A stretch of 64,000 bases of DNA from Spinacia oleracea (taxonomy: Eukaryota; Streptophyta; Magnoliopsida; Caryophyllales; Amaranthaceae): the NCBI RefSeq assembly GCF_020520425.1, contig NC_079487.1, positions 50,816,719 to 50,880,718 on the forward strand. The letters are read 5' to 3'. Positions 60,738-64,000 of this stretch are shown here, piece after piece. Every line of letters starts with the position of its first letter. Within the stretch, counting starts at the first letter, position 1. A model generated the notes under the pieces. It saw nothing but the letters and a program-made list of their open reading frames with translations, had not been told where the DNA came from and searched no databases. The translations under genes were made by a program, and so were the position numbers.

Positions 60738-60822
60738 AGGTGGGATTATTAAAAAATATCGCTTAGGTGGGATTAATTAAAGAAAACCGGCCAAAGGTGG
60801 GATTATTATTTACAAATTTTCC
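60738..60822 (-). repeat. Right terminal inverted repeat of the MULE
   Basis: Inverted copy of 50499-50583; 270 bases from the ATG of the GRF gene. Confidence 0.95.
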
Positions 60823-60831
60823 TTAATTTTA
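60823..60831. repeat. 9-bp target duplication of the MULE, right
   Basis: TTAATTTTA; the AT-rich minisatellite resumes directly after it. Confidence 0.95.
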
Positions 60832-61560
60832 AACAAACTTATCATTAACTAAAACTCATAAAATCTTAACTAATTAGTTGCAATGCTTAACTAATTGATT
60901 TCATTGCTTAACTAATTGGTTTCAGTGCTTAACTAATTAGTTCTGTTGCATAACTAATTGATTCCGTTATTTAACTAATTGAATTTCAAACTTAACTAAT
61001 TGGCTCTAGTGTCTCACTAATTAATTGCTTCCAGTGCTTCACTAATTGGTTTCATTGCTTCACTAAGTGGTTGTATGGATTAACTAATTTATTACATTGC
61101 TTAACTAATTGGTTCCAAAACTTAACTTATTAGTTTTATTTTATAACTAATTGATTCAATTGCTTATCTAATTGGTTTCAATGCTTAAAATTTTGTATCT
61201 TAACTAAAATTCTGAAATTCGTTATCTGAAACTCAAAAAATCTTAACTAAAACCAAGAAAATCGTAACTTAAACTCGTGAAATCATAACTAAAACTCGAA
61301 ATGTCGTAACTAAAGCACTGAATTGAAAACTCAAAATACGTAACTAAAGCTCAAAAAAACTTAACTAAAACCAAGAAAATCATAACTAAAACTTAAAAAA
61401 TATTAACTAAAACTTATACAATTTTTAACTACCACGAAATTATTTTTAACTAAAACCCATAAAATTGTAACTAAATATAACAAAAATGTAACTAAAATGA
61501 AATTATTCTTGACTAAATGAAAAAATTTATTTACATCTGCAATATAGATTTAAACTAAAT
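60832..61560. repeat. Minisatellite, right part
   Basis: Same two unit types as on the left of the MULE: CTTAACTAATTGGTTTCATTG-like units to about 61190, then AACTAAAACTCAAAAAATC-like units. It was one array before the MULE entered. Confidence 0.85.
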
Positions 61561-62639
61561 TACAATTCTTTGCATTTTGCCACCCTGCTGCCTGTCTCAC
61601 TCCTCTCCATGCCGCCCAGCAACACGGCAGCAGAAGCACCAACAAAGCAGCCACGGGAAAGACAAGCCTAGCGCCACAAGCAGCAACAACAACAACAACC
61701 ACCAAACAATCACCAGTTCAACCGCTGCTCCACCACCATCTCCACCGTCAACCGCTTGCAATCCTCCAACATTGCAGCCACCGTCACCAACGCAACAAAA
61801 CCAAAAACAAAAACAAAAATCAAAATCAAAATCAAAAGAATTAATTAAAAAAAAGAAAACAAAGAAACAGTAAACATTACCTAAACTTACAATTTCAGAT
61901 AAATCAAATTAAAAGGACAAACTCAAACGATTAGCCTTAATTTGACATAAAAAATCATGCGGTCGGCCATACTTAGGGTTTGAGATAGAAATCAATACCT
62001 CAGATTAATTACAAACTAAATTATAAAAACTAATTAAAAAAAACTGATTCATTACCTCACTACAAAGACCGCCGCCGTCGATTCATGAACACCTACGAAA
62101 ACCTCCGCCGATTCCACATTTCGACCACCGCCTTCACCGCGACTAATATTGACCGTAATTTGTGCTAGTTCTTCTGAATGACCGCGGCTCTTCAACTCCA
62201 ACATAAATCATTCTCTATGACCGCCGCCGCCACCACTTTTTCGATTTCTAAATCATCAACAACTTAGGTTTTCGGAAATAAAAATTAGAAAGTGAAGATA
62301 TTCAGAGGAGGTGAGTACCAGAGGAGAGCAACGACGACAGTGAGAAGTTGCCGGCATCAAATGCTCAACGACGGCGGCGAGAAGTTGCTGGTGGTAGATG
62401 ATAAACGACGGTGGCGAAGAGAGAAAATGGAAAACCCTAATCTAATGAAGGAGGAAGAGAGAGAAATTTTTTGGAAGAAATGAAAGTGAAAATGAAAATA
62501 AATCATAAAACTGTTATACTTCGTATATATTTTCTTTTATTGATGCTGACGTCAGCAATGTACATGGCAGCTTGTGTGGCAGTCTAGTTGACAACAAGGC
62601 GGTCTTTCCCGTAAGACCGTCTTTTATAAAAGTTTGTAT
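61561..62639 (-). other. Right arm of the outer element
   Basis: Contains a CAA/CAG-rich microsatellite at 61678-61715 and an A/C-rich run (AAAACAAAAACAAAAATC) at 61797-61850, then GC-richer gene-like sequence with CCGCCG motifs (62060-62240) and a reversed pyrimidine-rich leader near 62440-62490. A 98-codon frame at 61577-61873 is a low-complexity product and not accepted as a gene. Confidence 0.4.
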
Positions 62640-62649
62640 ATTTTCAAAA

Positions 62650-62970
62650 GTAAAGTTATTTTCCACCTACAGAAAATTATTTTTAATACTTAACAAAACA
62701 AACAAAGGAAAATGAGAAAATTATTTTGTGAGAAATTATTTTCCATCAAAGCAAATGGAACCTAAGGTGAAAATAACATAGGAACGGAAAGAGCCTACAC
62801 GGCTACACCAACAAATTTACAGTATTGCCAAAGTTTGACACAAGAATATGTGCAAAAAAATAGTAACGAAAAGTGGGACTTCTCAGCTGCTAATCAAGGA
62901 AGTAGAAGTCTAGAAGCATCTTTTCAGTGCAACATTATCAACCCTCTCAACTCAAAGAATAGTTAACTCT
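62650..62970. other. Unassigned intergenic sequence
   Basis: AT-rich; no gene, RNA or repeat recognised apart from short GAAAATTATTTT direct repeats near 62680-62745. Confidence 0.5.
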
Positions 62971-62988
62971 ACAACAATTACATCCCCT

Positions 62989-63133
62989 GGATCTACAGGA
63001 TCATAGTACATTGGATAGAGGCAAACGGAGAAGATAAGACGAACATCAGCGACTCATGAGGATGATATCTTGATCCATACAGCCAACCCCATCCTGTTGG
63101 GGATTAAGGCTATAGCCGTTGCAATATTATTGT
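62989..63133 (+). mobile_element. SINE-like retroposon
   Basis: 145 bases flanked by the 18-base direct repeat ACAACAATTACATCCCCT (62971-62988 and 63134-63151). Its end, GGGGATTAAGGCTATAGCCGTTG preceded by CATACAGCCAACCCC, resembles the conserved 3' end of plant Au-type SINEs, which finish in GTTG-rich tails. Too short for a full SINE, so probably 5'-truncated. It lies downstream of the GT14 stop, possibly in the 3' untranslated region. Confidence 0.6.
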
Positions 63134-63388
63134 ACAACAATTACATCCCCTAACAAACCACAAAATCTCCGAAACCTACAGTTACAACTTACAACACTAG
63201 TATAGAGAACCAATTGCGTAATCTAATTCTTCCTTGCAGTATTTGTCAATTTCAAAATGGGCAGAGCTAGGATGAGGTGAGGAAAGAAAGCTCAGGTGAA
63301 GTTGAAAAACTTTCAAACAAGCTGAATTTTTTTCGTTCCTCAACTTTGTCATACAGGTGTGAGAATCATGTAAAATAGAGTAAATAAT

Positions 63389-63900
63389 TCATTCCACCAA
63401 ACACTGCTGAGTACGGAATGTCCCATTTGAAAGCAGATCAACAATACGTCTTTCAAGTCTCTTAGCTCCAGGACCTGGCCTCAAGATGTTTGCATCACCC
63501 CATTCAGCACAAGAGTTGTTCATCTCACCAACGCACCAACCACCAGGCACAACTTTCCCACGGCTCCGCCCAAGAATTTCACTATCAATATGATCAAGTA
63601 TTGGATCATTATAATGGAATTTTGTAGCAAATGCTGATCCACTTCTTAGCATGTCTTGTAAGTCAGACCCATTGAGCTGTCTGGGACTTTCACTCGAAGA
63701 CGCGTAGTAGGATGCATACTGTAAATTATGGTTTACAGCACTTTCTTTGAACTCCGGTGAATTACACACAATGGTCGGTACATAGCTCAATACAGATGAT
63801 GGGGTGTTTGTTAAGTACATCAGTACAGTTCTTGGTAAGTTATCTGACCCCATAACACAAAATTCAACAAACTTCCGATTCAAAACAGAGGTTGGTGAAC
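63389..63900 (-). CDS. GT14 family glycosyltransferase (Core-2/I-branching type), last exon
   Basis: About 170 residues, from a splice acceptor (AG at 63902-63901 on the minus strand) to stop TAA-type codon at 63391-63389. Conserved stretches FVEFCVMGSDNLPRTVLMYL, FHYNDPILDHID, PGGWCVG and LRPGPGAKRLE are characteristic of the C-terminal half of plant GT14 proteins. This family includes the Golgi glucuronosyltransferases that act on arabinogalactan-protein glycans; donor and acceptor of this member cannot be read from the exon. These are type II membrane proteins with the catalytic part in the Golgi lumen; the membrane anchor would be in exons beyond the window. An in-frame ATG at 63910 lies in the intron and is not the start. 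The only likely host-gene exon seen. Confidence 0.88.
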
Positions 63901-64000
63901 CTACATGCACAACACATCAATTATCAGCTGATGATCCGTTGCTCAAAAAAATTCATGAGCTTAACAAGATGACAGACGATTCTTTGACATAATATGAACA
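63901..64000 (-). other. Intron of the GT14 gene, partial
   Basis: Minus strand reads TGTGCATGTAG/G at the exon border. Earlier exons must lie right of the window. Confidence 0.6.

Larger units (their letters stand above)
50499..60822 (+). mobile_element. Mutator-like element (MULE), complete, two convergent genes
   Basis: Terminal inverted repeats at 50499-50583 and 60738-60822 match over about 85 bases with very few differences, starting GGAAAATTTGTAAAT. A perfect 9-bp target duplication, as is usual for Mutator, flanks it. It contains a plus-strand transposase (51259-56627) and a minus-strand GRF zinc-finger gene (57583-60468) that converge on a 955-base repeat-rich centre. A CACTA element is nested in the second gene. 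The terminal repeats lie upstream of both genes, so each could act as a promoter. Confidence 0.95.
47722..62639. mobile_element. Possible old DNA transposon with degenerate inverted ends, minisatellite-filled
   Basis: The left end (47722-47790: AAACTTTTTCATGAGACC, CCTCACGGG, AAAGACCG) and the reverse complement of the right end (62570-62639: AAACTTTTATAAAAGACG, TCTTACGGG, AAAGACCG) align with gaps. Further in, pyrimidine-rich CTTTCTCTCTCCTCC followed by AAAACCCTAGCC on the left is mirrored by the reverse of 62405-62490. ATTTTCAAAA flanks both sides (47712-47721 and 62640-62649). Without the nested Mutator-like element it would be about 4.6 kb. A non-autonomous Mutator-like element is the best guess. 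Confidence 0.45.

Noticed and set aside
61577..61873. 98-codon frame rich in Ser, Pro, Gln, Asn and Lys
   Set aside because: Begins at TTG, consists of microsatellite sequence (CAA and AAAAC runs), no homology recognised.
63804..63992. 62-codon plus-strand frame at the right edge
   Set aside because: Antisense to the well-supported GT14 exon and its intron; no family likeness.

Overview
The window is plant nuclear DNA, from a eudicot. Plant Ty1/copia polyproteins, a spliced Mutator transposase, a CACTA element and the last exon of a plant GT14 glycosyltransferase all point that way. The repeat style would fit Caryophyllales (spinach/beet relatives), but that is only an impression. Almost all of the window is transposable elements. 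The only likely host-gene exon is at the right edge (63389-63900, minus strand), with one captured fragment of a secreted-protein gene inside a CACTA element.

Region 1-36144 is a nest of LTR retrotransposons. Reading from the oldest: E, a copia LTR remnant (35840-36144, minus), was entered by D, a plus-strand copia whose 3' end survives (34235-35839). D was entered by C, a minus-strand copia of a second family (10578-15503 plus 34090-34234). C was hit twice: its pol by a coding-free Gypsy-type element (1-10577, LARD, probably Tat lineage), and its 5' LTR by composite A/B (15504-34089). A/B has the order LTR-int-LTR-int-LTR inside one CAATA target duplication. The middle LTR belongs to a different subtype from the outer two and abuts the pol of B directly. 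This fits insertion of A into the pol of B followed by recombination that removed the left end of B.

Region 36752-47052 is a further copia insertion, F (target duplication TTTAT). Its two LTRs are almost identical but its pol is full of stops and frameshifts, so it was probably moved in trans by relatives such as A/B. The long 5' leaders of A, B, F and C share a set of small hairpins at fixed spacing, and two of these show compensatory base-pair changes between families.

Region 47722-62639 looks like an old DNA element with degenerate terminal inverted repeats, filled with an AT-rich minisatellite. A complete Mutator-like element (50499-60822; about 85-bp inverted repeats, 9-bp target duplication TTAATTTTA) sits in it. 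It carries an uninterrupted five-exon MURA-type transposase (51259-56627, plus) and, converging on it, a small two-exon gene for a GRF zinc-finger, coiled-coil, membrane-anchored protein (57583-60468, minus). A CACTA element (57733-59880, target duplication ATT) interrupts that second gene and itself carries a DUF26 (Gnk2-type) gene fragment. A Helitron 3' end lies at 47601-47633 and a SINE-like retroposon at 62989-63133.

Coordinates of junctions, target duplications and splice sites were read by eye. Family names are by recognition, with no database search. LTR difference counts are manual and approximate.
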